Origin: an uncultured Oscillospiraceae bacterium
GTDB lineage: Bacteria > Bacillota > Clostridia > Oscillospirales > Oscillospiraceae
DNA: 64,000 bases
Direction: 5' to 3'
NCBI GenBank assembly: GCA_934552825.1
Contig: CAKTEQ010000002.1
Span: 62,001 to 126,000 of the forward strand
In this document: in pieces, positions 1-7,157 of the stretch
Position numbering within the stretch: position 1 is the stretch's first letter
Layout of the letters: the number at the start of each line of letters is the position of its first letter
Notes under the pieces: model-generated
Seen by the model: only the letters and a program-made list of their open reading frames with translations
The model's database searches: none
Told to the model about the DNA's origin: nothing
Position numbers and translations under genes: made by a program

Positions 1-8
1 TAAGACGT

Positions 9-167
9 ATGAATATATACCTCGTTTCGCTGCTTATCTGGAGTGTCATCGCGGTGATATATCTTACTTTTTGGAGATTTAACTGGTGGCAGCTATTTCT
101 TCTGGGAGTACCCGCAGAAGTTGTGGTTATCTTGAGTTTCAGGGTAAGACTGAACAAAAAGCAGTGA
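9..167 (+). CDS. Small membrane protein, or C-terminal end of a membrane protein starting outside the window
   Basis: Reading from the ATG at 9 gives 52 residues ending in TGA at 165-167. They form two hydrophobic stretches (about residues 4-20 and 28-43) with Trp and Phe between them, and a basic tail (RVRLNKKQ). The frame is also open back to the window edge, so this could be the last two membrane segments of a longer protein. No Shine-Dalgarno sequence can be judged because the upstream DNA is missing. I recognise no family. A terminator-like hairpin follows. Confidence 0.5.
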   Translation: MNIYLVSLLIWSVIAVIYLTFWRFNWWQLFLLGVPAEVVVILSFRVRLNKKQ

Positions 168-186
168 ATTCTACTACTGGTAGAAT

Positions 187-237
187 AAAAACCTCGTCTA
201 TAGAACACCGTTAGTGTGCTCTACGGGTGGGGTTTTT
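187..237 (+). terminator. Terminator-like hairpin
   Basis: An A-rich left arm (AAAAACC) pairs with a right arm ending GGTTTTT. An inner imperfect stem lies around TAGAACAC / GTGTGCTCTA with some G-T pairs. It sits between the small membrane ORF and the degV-like gene. Confidence 0.5.
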
Positions 238-330
238 CTTTGTAGAACGTACGAATGGCTGAGTGGATTGCATTTTGCTAAAACTGCATCTACAATGGCA
301 CCATCGAAACTTCAGGAGGTAAATCTTGTC

Positions 331-1227
331 ATGGCTAATTATGTTTTGAGCTGCTGCTCCACCGTCGATCTTTCCAAGGAACACTTGGAGCATCTGGACA
401 TATCCCATATCTGTTTTCACTATTCCCTTAATGGCGTCAGCTACAAAGACGATCTCTGGCAGTCTGTGTCCGCCGAAGAGTTTTATAGTGCGATGGCTGC
501 GGGCGCCGACACCAACACCTCACAGGTAAATGTCTCGGAATTCGAAGAATATTTCACGGAATTTGCAAGTCAGGGAAGAGACATTATTCACGTGTCCCTT
601 TCCTCAGGACTTAGCGGTTCTTATAATTCAGCGTGCATAGCCGCGCGCAATGTATCAGAAAAATTCCCTGATGTAAAAGTCTACATTGTCGATTCTCTAG
701 CCGCTTCTTCCGGTTATGGTCTCCTTATGGATAAGCTCGGCGAACTGCGCTCCGCCGGGATGAGCATTGACGAACTGCGTGATTGGGCAGAGGCGAACAA
801 GCTTTGCGTGCATCACTGGTTTTTCTCCACGGATCTCTCTTTCTATGTAAAGGGCGGCAGAATATCAAAGACCTCCGGTGCGGTCGGCACTCTGCTGGGC
901 ATCTGCCCGCTGCTTGATATGGATGAGGGAGGGCATTTGACAGTGCGCTCAAAGGTTCGTTCAAAAAAGCGCGTAATAACCGAGATCGTTGAGAGGATGA
1001 AGCGCTATGCCCAGGACCGAGCCGCTTATTCCGAGAAGTGCTATATTTCTCAGTCTGCCTGTCTTTCAGACGCTCAGCGTGTTGCCGAACTGGTCGAGAG
1101 TGCTTTCCCGAATCTTTCCGGCAATGTACTCATTAACAGCATTGGCACGACTATCGGTAGCCACACCGGTCCCGGCACTGTCGCGCTTTTCTTCTGGGGC
1201 GACAAACGTGAGGGAGATGAATTTTAA
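331..1227 (+). CDS. DegV family fatty-acid-binding protein
   Basis: A 298-residue protein of DegV type. This family binds a single fatty acid and in several Firmicutes serves as the FakB subunit that presents exogenous fatty acid to the kinase FakA. The start is the ATG at 331, preceded by CAGGAGGT at a good distance; the longer upstream reading has no ribosome site. Visible family signatures are the N-terminal SCCSTVDLSKE strand region, ISLSSGLSGSYNSA-like text (here VSLSSGLSGSYNSA), the Asp-Ser pair in YIVDSLAASSGYG, and a C-terminal TTIGSHTGPGTVALFF. The length is normal. It runs directly into the next gene (stop and start share a base), so the two are probably co-transcribed. The bound ligand cannot be read from sequence. 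Confidence 0.9.
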   Translation: MANYVLSCCSTVDLSKEHLEHLDISHICFHYSLNGVSYKDDLWQSVSAEEFYSAMAAGADTNTSQVNVSEFEEYFTEFASQGRDIIHVSLSSGLSGSYNSACIAARNVSEKFPDVKVYIVDSLAASSGYGLLMDKLGELRSAGMSIDELRDWAEANKLCVHHWFFSTDLSFYVKGGRISKTSGAVGTLLGICPLLDMDEGGHLTVRSKVRSKKRVITEIVERMKRYAQDRAAYSEKCYISQSACLSDAQRVAELVESAFPNLSGNVLINSIGTTIGSHTGPGTVALFFWGDKREGDEF

Positions 1228-1898
1228 TGGGTCGCTGCATAAACAGGCCTGATTTTCTCCCGAATTATACTCGCGGAGAAGAGATAGCCAACATGATAAC
1301 CCATATTTTAGGCACGGTCACTGGCATTGTCGTCCTGTTGATGTGTCTGCTTGAGACCGTCCCCAAAGGGGATATTCCTCAAATACTGTGCAGCTGTATT
1401 TACGGCGTCTCAATGATCCTGCTGTTTACGGTATCCAGTATATATCACGGGCTGAAGCCAAGCTTCGGAAAACGCGTCATGCGCGTTATTGACCACTGCA
1501 CTATTTATTTTCTTATCGCTGGCACTTATACTCCGATCCTGCTCATCGCCGTACGCCCTATTTATCCCGCGATAGGCTGGGTGCTGTTCGGTGTAGTTTG
1601 GGGGCTTGCGATAGTAGCTACAGTATTCACCGCCATTGACCTGATGAAATTCAGCATAATGTCTATGGCATGCTATGTCGGCATGGGCTGGTGTATTATT
1701 TTCGCTCTTAAGCCAACGATCGACGCCATGAGCATGACAGGATTTCTCTGGCTGCTCGCCGGAGGAATCGCGTATACAATAGGCGCGATCCTCTACAAAA
1801 TAGGGAAGAGGAAACGCTATATTCACAGCATATTTCACATCTTCGTGGACGCCGGATGCCTGCTTCAGGCATATTCAATAATCAAATATGTGTTATGA
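1227..1898 (+). CDS. Hemolysin III (YqfA/PAQR-like) membrane protein
   Basis: A 223-residue protein with about seven hydrophobic segments. It carries the family's membrane-face His, Ser and Asp residues: ITHILGTV near residue 25, SSIYHG near 72, DHCTIYFLIAGTYTP near 88, and HSIFHIFVDAG near 200. The hemolysin III/PAQR superfamily is thought to contain membrane hydrolases of lipid substrates; the bacterial members' substrate is unknown, and the haemolysin name comes from one Bacillus cereus protein. The start ATG overlaps the stop codon of the DegV gene. A lipid-related partnership with the DegV fatty-acid binder is possible but inferred only from adjacency. Confidence 0.88.
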   Translation: MGRCINRPDFLPNYTRGEEIANMITHILGTVTGIVVLLMCLLETVPKGDIPQILCSCIYGVSMILLFTVSSIYHGLKPSFGKRVMRVIDHCTIYFLIAGTYTPILLIAVRPIYPAIGWVLFGVVWGLAIVATVFTAIDLMKFSIMSMACYVGMGWCIIFALKPTIDAMSMTGFLWLLAGGIAYTIGAILYKIGKRKRYIHSIFHIFVDAGCLLQAYSIIKYVL

Positions 1899-1900
1899 TA

Positions 1901-1931
1901 GAAAGAGCGCGGATAAATTCCGCGCTCTTTC
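1901..1931. terminator. Bidirectional terminator between convergent genes
   Basis: A perfect 12-bp stem (GAAAGAGCGCGG / CCGCGCTCTTTC) with a 7-nt AT-rich loop. It lies between the plus-strand hemolysin III gene and the minus-strand oxidoreductase, with T-rich flank on the plus side and A-rich flank on the minus side. Confidence 0.85.
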
Positions 1932-1932
1932 T

Positions 1933-2499
1933 TCAGAACTTCATATTATCGATAGCTTTCTTGAGAACAGAGGGAATATCGCATCCCAGAACATCAAGGT
2001 TTTCCGCCGCAAAGCAGTCGCTGTCAGTAATTCCATACATATCAAAAAGCGCTTTTACGTACTCGTAACCGAGATTTTTACCGAGAGGACCGCCGGCAGT
2101 CGTTACATAATAAAGCTTTGAGGCACTGCACATTCCAACGGGAATACCCAGCTCGTTATATCTGAATGTTAAATTTGTAACAGTCGTATATTCAAGATAT
2201 GCCTTCAGCATCGCCGGGAATGAAAGATCCCAAAACGGAGCCGCAACAACAACGATGTCAGCAGCAGCCAGCTGCACAGCGTACTTGAAAACCGGATCAT
2301 CAAAAGAACTCGCCGCAAGCTCAACGCGCCGGTTAAGCCGCTTGGAATCCAGCGGAACAAGCTGCTCATTTTCAAGAATTACTTCTTCAATAATGAGTTC
2401 TGTATCAGCGGTGATTTTTTCTACCAAAGCATTTTTTAAGAGTTCTGTACGGGACGTGCTGCGGTTAACACAGGAATTGATTATCAAAAGCTTCTGCAC
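1933..2499 (-). CDS. Flavodoxin-fold NAD(P)H oxidoreductase (azoreductase-like)
   Basis: A 188-residue protein resembling FMN-dependent NADH:quinone/azo oxidoreductases (AzoR/YwrO group). Features seen: an N-terminal beta strand and phosphate-binding region KLLIINSCVNRSTSRT, the central VVVAAPFWDLSFPAMLKAYLEY segment typical of this fold, and YYVTTAGGP before the last helix. I chose the GTG at 2499 because GAGGTG lies six bases upstream; an in-frame GTG at 2508 would overlap that ribosome site. Expected activity is two-electron reduction of quinones or azo compounds using bound FMN, in the cytosol; the true substrate is unknown. It is a single gene, closed by the convergent terminator. Confidence 0.85.
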   Translation of the reverse strand: MQKLLIINSCVNRSTSRTELLKNALVEKITADTELIIEEVILENEQLVPLDSKRLNRRVELAASSFDDPVFKYAVQLAAADIVVVAAPFWDLSFPAMLKAYLEYTTVTNLTFRYNELGIPVGMCSASKLYYVTTAGGPLGKNLGYEYVKALFDMYGITDSDCFAAENLDVLGCDIPSVLKKAIDNMKF

Positions 2500-2622
2500 T
2501 ATATACACCTCAATATTTTAATATAAGATACGCTTAATATCCTATCACAGAAACACTTATTATTCTCAAGGGTGTTATATTAATATAAAGCTCAAAATAT
2601 AAAGCTAAATTTTCTCAGCCTT

Positions 2623-2652
2623 AGGTCAACAAAATTTTTATTTTGTTGACCT
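2623..2652. repeat. Perfect 13-bp inverted repeat (AGGTCAACAAAAT arms)
   Basis: The arms AGGTCAACAAAAT (2623-2635) and ATTTTGTTGACCT (2640-2652) are exact reverse complements around TTTT. A T run follows on the plus strand, so it could act as a terminator, but no plus-strand gene ends just upstream, which leaves an operator or mobile-repeat role open. A degenerate second copy lies at 2693-2722. Confidence 0.7.
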
Positions 2653-2692
2653 TTTTCTATGCGCAAAATGCGGCACCCTGCCGCCAAGAAAA

Positions 2693-2722
2693 GGTCCAAC
2701 AAAATAGAACTTGTTGTTGACC
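2693..2722. repeat. Second, imperfect copy of the GGTC-AACAA palindrome
   Basis: GGTCCAACAAAA (2693-2704) and TTGTTGTTGACC (2711-2722) form an imperfect palindrome using the same arm words as 2623-2652, about 70 bp away. GGTCCA recurs at 2725-2730. Confidence 0.5.
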
Positions 2723-2756
2723 GTGGTCCATCACTATTGCATTTCGTCACCTAAAG

Positions 2757-2812
2757 CTAAAAAACAAGGCGAATTCCCTCTCCGCGCGGTGACGGGATAA
2801 AAACTCGCCTTG
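2757..2812 (-). terminator. Likely terminator downstream of radA
   Basis: On the minus strand CAAGGCGA pairs with TCGCCTTG (2812-2805 with 2772-2765) around a 32-nt loop that can itself fold, followed by TTTTTT. It lies about 145 bp past the radA stop, so the radA transcript would run antisense through the small plus-strand gene at 2844. Confidence 0.5.
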
Positions 2813-2843
2813 CGTTTAATACTAATGTCCGGGTGATGTTATA

Positions 2844-3020
2844 ATGATAAACTGCATTTCTAACTGCATCTATCAGCTCGACGGCGTGTGTACGCTGGAA
2901 AGCGCAATGTCCATAGGCGTTCCCACTAAAGATGCCTGCATACATTTTGTGGAAAAATCAAAGGCTCCCAACAGCCCCAGCGATATCCCGGGCACGAATA
3001 AGCCGCAGCCCTTCCGGTGA
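2844..3020 (+). CDS. Small Cys-rich protein of a Clostridia-type family
   Basis: A 58-residue ORF. A GGGTGAT ribosome site precedes the ATG at about the right distance. The protein begins MINCISNCIYQLDGVCTLES and has a third and fourth cysteine at DGVC and DACIHF, giving a C-x3-C-x7-C spacing and then C32. This matches my memory of short clostridial proteins (C-IYQ-DG-C ... C.YF), often carrying the misleading label 'hydroxymyristoyl-ACP dehydratase'; their function is unknown and a metal site is only a guess. The last 63 bp overlap the 3' end of radA on the other strand. The Cys pattern and good ribosome site make it a real gene in my view, but no alignment was run. Confidence 0.7.
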   Translation: MINCISNCIYQLDGVCTLESAMSIGVPTKDACIHFVEKSKAPNSPSDIPGTNKPQPFR

Positions 3021-4304
3021 TTCTAGATTTTCTGTCCCCTGTGCAGGTATGATGCACCGTTTGAACCCCAGCCTTGCAGCCTCTCTTATTCGCTGCTCTA
3101 TCATGGATACGCTTCTGAGCTCCCCCGTAAGCCCGACTTCCCCGATTGCTACAAGGTCATCGCCGAGGGGCCTGTTCACAGCACTCGAAAACACAGCGAG
3201 TATCATGGGCAGATCTGCTGCGGGCTCGTCTATGGTGAGGCCCCCCACGACATTTATATAGGCATCGCAGTTACCGGAATGAATGCCTCCCCTCTTCTCA
3301 GCCACGGCGAGAAGCATCATCGCGCGGCTGTAATCAAAGCCGTTTGTAGTTCTCCGGGGGACGTTGAAACTTGTACTTAAAAGCAGCGCCTGTATTTCCG
3401 CAAGAACCGGACGTGTGCCCTCCATAACGCAGGCGATACATGTCCCCGGCGCTGATTCAGGCCGCCCTGATAACAGCATCTGTGACGGGCTTTCTACTTC
3501 GATAAGTCCTCTCTCCTGCATGTCGAAAACTCCAATTTCGTTCGTTGAGCCGAACCTGTTTTTCGCCGCTCTGAGCATCCTGTAAGTAGTGTGCCTGTCG
3601 CCCTCGAAATACAGCACACAGTCGACCATGTGTTCCAGGACCTTCGGCCCTGCTATTGCCCCGTCCTTATTCACATGCCCAACCACGAAAACCGTAACAT
3701 TCTCGCTCTTTGCGTACTGCATAAGCTGGAAAGTGCAGGCTTTTACCTGGCTTACGCTGCCTGTTGCGGCGGTTTCGTCGCCTGTGTGAATAGTCTGGAC
3801 AGAGTCAACGATCAATAGCCTGGGCTTCAATTTTCCGGCACTCTCAAGTGCAAGTGACAGATCATTCTCCGACAAAACAAAAAGATTATCGCTGGATACT
3901 TCGAGGCGATCCGCCCGCATTTTTATCTGCCGCTCAGATTCCTCACCAGATATGTAGAGCACTTTTCCCTCGCGGCACAGTGACTGGCATATCTGGAGCA
4001 ATAGTGTTGATTTGCCAATGCCCGGCTCGCCGCTTATAAGGACAAGGGATCCCCTGACGGCACCGCCGCCCAAAACTCTATTGAGTTCACCGATACCTGT
4101 GTCAAAACGTATTTCATCCCTCATATCGAGGTCTGCAAGCTGTTTATATGTGTTCTTTTGCAGCCTGTTGATACCTGTTTTGGCAGGCTTCTTCTCCGCC
4201 TCAACTATTGTGTTCCACTGTCCACAGGCAGGGCATTTCCCCTGCCATTTTGGAAATTCATTTCCGCAGTTCGTGCAGAAAAACAGCGTCTTGTCCTTTG
4301 CCAT
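2958..4304 (-). CDS. radA: DNA repair protein RadA (Sms)
   Basis: A 448-residue RadA, full length. An N-terminal zinc finger (FFCTNCGNEF ... GKCPACGQW, residues 9-31) is followed by a RecA-like ATPase with Walker A GEPGIGKST near residue 92 and Walker B LLIVDSVQT, the RadA-specific KNRFGSTNEIG motif near 250, and a C-terminal Lon-protease-like domain without need of the catalytic pair (GGLTIDEPAADL region). RadA drives branch migration of recombination intermediates alongside RecA. The start has GAGGTGCC upstream, 9 bp after the cwlD stop, so cwlD and radA form one unit. Its 3' end overlaps the small Cys-rich gene on the opposite strand. Confidence 0.97.
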   Translation of the reverse strand: MAKDKTLFFCTNCGNEFPKWQGKCPACGQWNTIVEAEKKPAKTGINRLQKNTYKQLADLDMRDEIRFDTGIGELNRVLGGGAVRGSLVLISGEPGIGKSTLLLQICQSLCREGKVLYISGEESERQIKMRADRLEVSSDNLFVLSENDLSLALESAGKLKPRLLIVDSVQTIHTGDETAATGSVSQVKACTFQLMQYAKSENVTVFVVGHVNKDGAIAGPKVLEHMVDCVLYFEGDRHTTYRMLRAAKNRFGSTNEIGVFDMQERGLIEVESPSQMLLSGRPESAPGTCIACVMEGTRPVLAEIQALLLSTSFNVPRRTTNGFDYSRAMMLLAVAEKRGGIHSGNCDAYINVVGGLTIDEPAADLPMILAVFSSAVNRPLGDDLVAIGEVGLTGELRSVSMIEQRIREAARLGFKRCIIPAQGTENLESPEGLRLIRARDIAGAVGSL

Positions 4305-4313
4305 AACGGCACC

Positions 4314-5021
4314 TCACTCACATACATAGTACTCCATCAGCCCCGCACATATAGCTTTAGCCAGCGTGAGTTGATAAGAAGCATCCTTCAGTTTTTCGGT
4401 CTCCTCAGGGTTCGAGAGGAAACCGCACTCAATAAGTATACCACTGCATTTTTTGTTCTTCATCAAATATACGCTGTCGGCTATGGCGGCAGCCTTTCGG
4501 GTATTCTCGGGGTCAGCACTGACACGCAAATATTCCTGTATGAATACAGCTGTTTCCGCGCCGACAGGATCATTGGGCGAGAAAAATACCTGCGCCCCGT
4601 GGTATTTGCTCTTTGTGAAAAAGTTCTGATGCACACTGAGAAGAAAAACTCCCGGCGTGGAATTTATCATTTCAACTCTCCCGCGCATCTCTGAAGCTTT
4701 CCGGCTCTTTATTGTGTCCCCTGATGCGAAATTCACGGCGTCACTCTCTCTTGTCATAAGAGTCTTAACGCCAAATAGTTCGAAAATATCCCGTGTTTTC
4801 AGGGAAATCGCAAGATTTATGCCGCTTTCAGGCGTACCGTCGGCTGCTACTGCACCTCCGTCTTCTCCTCCATGCCCGGGGTCTATCACTATGACTGGCC
4901 CGCTCTGGGTATACACAGCCCCGGCGGGTGCCGCCTTTGGGACAGTGAACATCCCGAAGACGAGGGCTGCTGCAAAACATACAAGCGCTCCACAGGCCAG
5001 GATGGTTTTCTCTCTTTTCAT
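4314..5021 (-). CDS. cwlD: N-acetylmuramoyl-L-alanine amidase, CwlD type
   Basis: A 235-residue Amidase_3 enzyme with an N-terminal signal anchor (KTILACGALVCFAAALVFG). Zinc and catalytic motifs are present: IDPGHGGEDGG, then LLSVHQNFF, and a terminal ILIECGFLSNPEE with the catalytic Glu. CwlD cuts the L-alanine side chain from muramic acid so that muramic-delta-lactam can form in spore cortex, acting in the mother cell side of the spore membrane. The start is the ATG at 5021, preceded by AAGGGGAG; an upstream in-frame ATG lacks such a site. A sigma-E-like promoter is visible just upstream. The assignment to CwlD rather than a vegetative amidase rests on size, signal anchor and context. Confidence 0.85.
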   Translation of the reverse strand: MKREKTILACGALVCFAAALVFGMFTVPKAAPAGAVYTQSGPVIVIDPGHGGEDGGAVAADGTPESGINLAISLKTRDIFELFGVKTLMTRESDAVNFASGDTIKSRKASEMRGRVEMINSTPGVFLLSVHQNFFTKSKYHGAQVFFSPNDPVGAETAVFIQEYLRVSADPENTRKAAAIADSVYLMKNKKCSGILIECGFLSNPEETEKLKDASYQLTLAKAICAGLMEYYVCE

Positions 5022-5043
5022 GCTTGTCTCCCCTTTCCATCGT

Positions 5044-5071
5044 AGCTTATGACGCCCGAGAGACAAGTATT
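5044..5071 (-). promoter_or_regulatory. Candidate sigma-E promoter for cwlD
   Basis: On the minus strand AATACT (5071-5066), a 14-bp spacer, and CATAAGCT (5051-5044) resemble the sigma-E consensus (HATATT, 14 bp, CATACAHT). It lies about 25 bp upstream of the cwlD start. cwlD is sigma-E dependent in Bacillus subtilis. The match is partial. Confidence 0.35.
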
Positions 5072-5078
5072 ACATTGA

Positions 5079-5858
5079 CTATTTTAATACACTGATTTTC
5101 AAGAATACCCTTCCCTTTTTACTTGTTCCGCCTATCTCGCTGAGGACGGCTTTGCCGCTGCCGCGCAGGGATATGCTGTCCCCTTCTTTCAGTTCCATCG
5201 CGGTATTATCCGCCGTCTCCCAGTTTACCTGAACTGCTCCAGAGCGAATTTTATCCGCCGCTTTTGTCCTTGAAATACCAAAAGCTTCTCCAACAACGCT
5301 GTCCAGCCGGACAGACGCCACCGTTACGGTACGCTCATCATACTCCTGCTCAGGCAGAGCGCGTATCTCGCCATAGGCTATCTCCACTCCGTTCCTGCCT
5401 ATCTTCTCCAAGTTCTGCATCACAAAAATTGAAACATCTCTGTGGCACATGAAAATTGGCGGTGTGTGTTTATCCAGTATATCACCTATTCTGTTGCGCT
5501 GTATCTGCAGCCCCATAAGGGAGCCGAGTATATCCCGGTGAGTAATTCCGCCCCCCCGAGTTCTTATCCCAAGTATATCAACAGGAATGTCCAATAGGTC
5601 GGGCTTTGAATACTCGTCTGGATAGAACACCATAATTCTTCGCTCCGCACCCTCATATCCGCCCCAGAACATTACTTCAACTTCTCGTCTTATCTCCGTC
5701 ACACGCTCAAGAAATACCTGCTCTGCTGGTGTCAGAAACTCCGTGCAGACGCTGCGCCACTGAGTCTGCGCTCTGTCCGCCAGATCACAGACATGAGAGA
5801 GAAGCAGCTTCTCCTCGTCAGAACGGGCATATTTTTTTATGAGAGAGTTTCTATCCAC
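5079..5858 (-). CDS. ylmH: YlmH-family S4-domain RNA-binding protein
   Basis: A 259-residue protein that begins MDRNSLIKKYARSDEEKLL and ends in an S4 RNA-binding domain (VASVRLDSVVGEAFGISRTKAADKIRSGAVQVN, residues about 185-218). YlmH sits in the division cluster of Bacillus and has been tied to ribosome rescue of stalled peptidyl-tRNA; the middle domain contains RGGGITHRDILGSLMGLQI, typical of the family. I chose the GTG at 5858 since AAGGTGGGG precedes it; a GTG four codons earlier overlaps that site. It is followed closely by cwlD. It is not next to sepF/divIVA here, unlike in Bacillus. Confidence 0.88.
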   Translation of the reverse strand: MDRNSLIKKYARSDEEKLLLSHVCDLADRAQTQWRSVCTEFLTPAEQVFLERVTEIRREVEVMFWGGYEGAERRIMVFYPDEYSKPDLLDIPVDILGIRTRGGGITHRDILGSLMGLQIQRNRIGDILDKHTPPIFMCHRDVSIFVMQNLEKIGRNGVEIAYGEIRALPEQEYDERTVTVASVRLDSVVGEAFGISRTKAADKIRSGAVQVNWETADNTAMELKEGDSISLRGSGKAVLSEIGGTSKKGRVFLKISVLK

Positions 5859-5915
5859 GTGCAGCCCCACCTTTCTTGCTTTTATATTATCATATTCTCC
5901 GCGATTTATAAAGCA

Positions 5916-5943
5916 AAAAGGACCGCTTTGAAGCGGTCCTTTT
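5916..5943 (-). terminator. Terminator of the binding-protein gene
   Basis: A perfect 12-bp stem (AAAAGGACCGCT / AGCGGTCCTTTT) with a 4-nt loop, 18 bp after the stop of the solute-binding protein. The T run lies on the minus strand; the A/T symmetry could also let it work the other way. Confidence 0.85.
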
Positions 5944-5960
5944 AATTAAGCTGTTTGGTT

Positions 5961-7079
5961 TTATGCCTCGCTTGCGCTGTAATAGTATTCCTGGAGATAT
6001 TCGCCTGCGTTATAGCCTTCTGCGCCGTAGGTCTGAATTTCCTGCATGAGACCAATGGGGCCCTCAACACCTTCGAAGAGAAGCTGCTTGATGCACTCAA
6101 GATGTCCCCATGCGGGGTCAGTATTGCCGGAAACTGTTCCGATCCAGGCGCTCTTGCCTTCCTTGTGCAGCTCGATAACTTTTTCTACATCGCTGTCATA
6201 CATCGTGCCGACTACGCAGAACTCGCTGGGATCCACATCGGGTATGCTCATAACAAACTGGTCGCAGCCGTAGGAGCCGAGCAGGTTATATCCAACGAAT
6301 ACGCGGACGTTGGAGTCTATAGTGTACGCATTCTCCGCGAATGTAAAGCCGGATTCGATACCGGAGACGTTATCCTCTGTGTAAACGATATCACAGCGGG
6401 GATCGTCCTTTATTGCCTGAAGGATCATATCGCTCACGATAGTTGTGGGCATGACCTGATAGAAGCCGTGTACAGCAGTCTTGATCTCGCCTTCGCCTGC
6501 GTCGGGATGATTGATGTCGATCCACTGACGTACAATCAGACCGGCCGCATAGCCCATAGCTTCCAAATCGGTGCTTGTGTATGCCGCCATCTCAAACTTC
6601 GGCACATCACCGTAGAGCACGCAGAGTGTGCCCTTGCTCTCAGCTTCCTCGATAACGTCCTGAAGAAGAGAGACATCTGTTGTCTGGATTAGTATGAGCG
6701 CTGTGCCCATGGTGATAAAATTCTCAATATTCTGGATCTGAGTTGTAGAGTTGCCTTCGTCAAGAGCAACGCTGAGGCTCAGTCCCATCTTGGGGAGCTC
6801 TTCCTCAAGGCGTGCGTTGACGGCGCCGCCGATGCCGTTAAAGTTGTTGAGGCTGTAACCGATGATAACTTCCTCGCCTGCCTCGATTTTTTCAGGAACA
6901 TACTCGCTGGGCAGGGAGTTCTTGAGCATCTCAGTGGTGACAGCGCTGCTCTCTTCAACTTCCGCGGTCTTTTCTGGTTCTACTTCCGTTTCTTGTGTAG
7001 TCTTCTTGCCGCATGCTGATAAGGACACCAGTGATACCAGCATAAGAATTGCCAGGATAACAGAGATTGCCTTTTTCAT
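5961..7079 (-). CDS. Solute-binding lipoprotein (Peripla_BP_4 type), orphan
   Basis: A 372-residue exported protein. The lipobox LSAC places lipid-anchored Cys at residue 23, and an acidic linker follows. The body has the two-lobe layout of sugar-type periplasmic binding proteins: EEVIIGYSLNNFNGIGGAVN at the start of lobe 1, IENFITMGTALILIQTTD (the usual 'aid.iii.p.d' strand), and AAGLIVRQWI. Such proteins deliver ligand to an ABC permease or a sensor kinase, but no permease, ATPase or kinase gene is nearby. It is read in the same direction as the activase and glycyl radical enzyme, 78 bp downstream of the activase, with its own GAGGAG ribosome site. A role in capturing the enzyme's substrate is inferred from position only. 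Confidence 0.85.
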   Translation of the reverse strand: MKKAISVILAILMLVSLVSLSACGKKTTQETEVEPEKTAEVEESSAVTTEMLKNSLPSEYVPEKIEAGEEVIIGYSLNNFNGIGGAVNARLEEELPKMGLSLSVALDEGNSTTQIQNIENFITMGTALILIQTTDVSLLQDVIEEAESKGTLCVLYGDVPKFEMAAYTSTDLEAMGYAAGLIVRQWIDINHPDAGEGEIKTAVHGFYQVMPTTIVSDMILQAIKDDPRCDIVYTEDNVSGIESGFTFAENAYTIDSNVRVFVGYNLLGSYGCDQFVMSIPDVDPSEFCVVGTMYDSDVEKVIELHKEGKSAWIGTVSGNTDPAWGHLECIKQLLFEGVEGPIGLMQEIQTYGAEGYNAGEYLQEYYYSASEA

Positions 7080-7157
7080 AGTTTTTTCTCCTCATTTTAT
7101 ATTTTTTTGAGAATGCAAGCCAAAAATTAAACTACAGTGCAATGGAAAAGTAAGTGC

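Larger units (their letters stand above)
2500..2843. other. Intergenic region with two related inverted repeats
   Basis: This AT-rich gap holds the ribosome site and presumed promoter of the minus-strand oxidoreductase, two palindromes described separately, and the end of a hairpin that probably terminates radA. I see no other gene in it. No convincing sigma-A promoter could be assigned by eye. Confidence 0.5.

Noticed and set aside
2757..2945. Minus-strand 62-codon frame downstream of radA
   Set aside because: No ribosome site, and it covers the radA terminator hairpin. The plus-strand Cys-rich frame in the same place has better signals.
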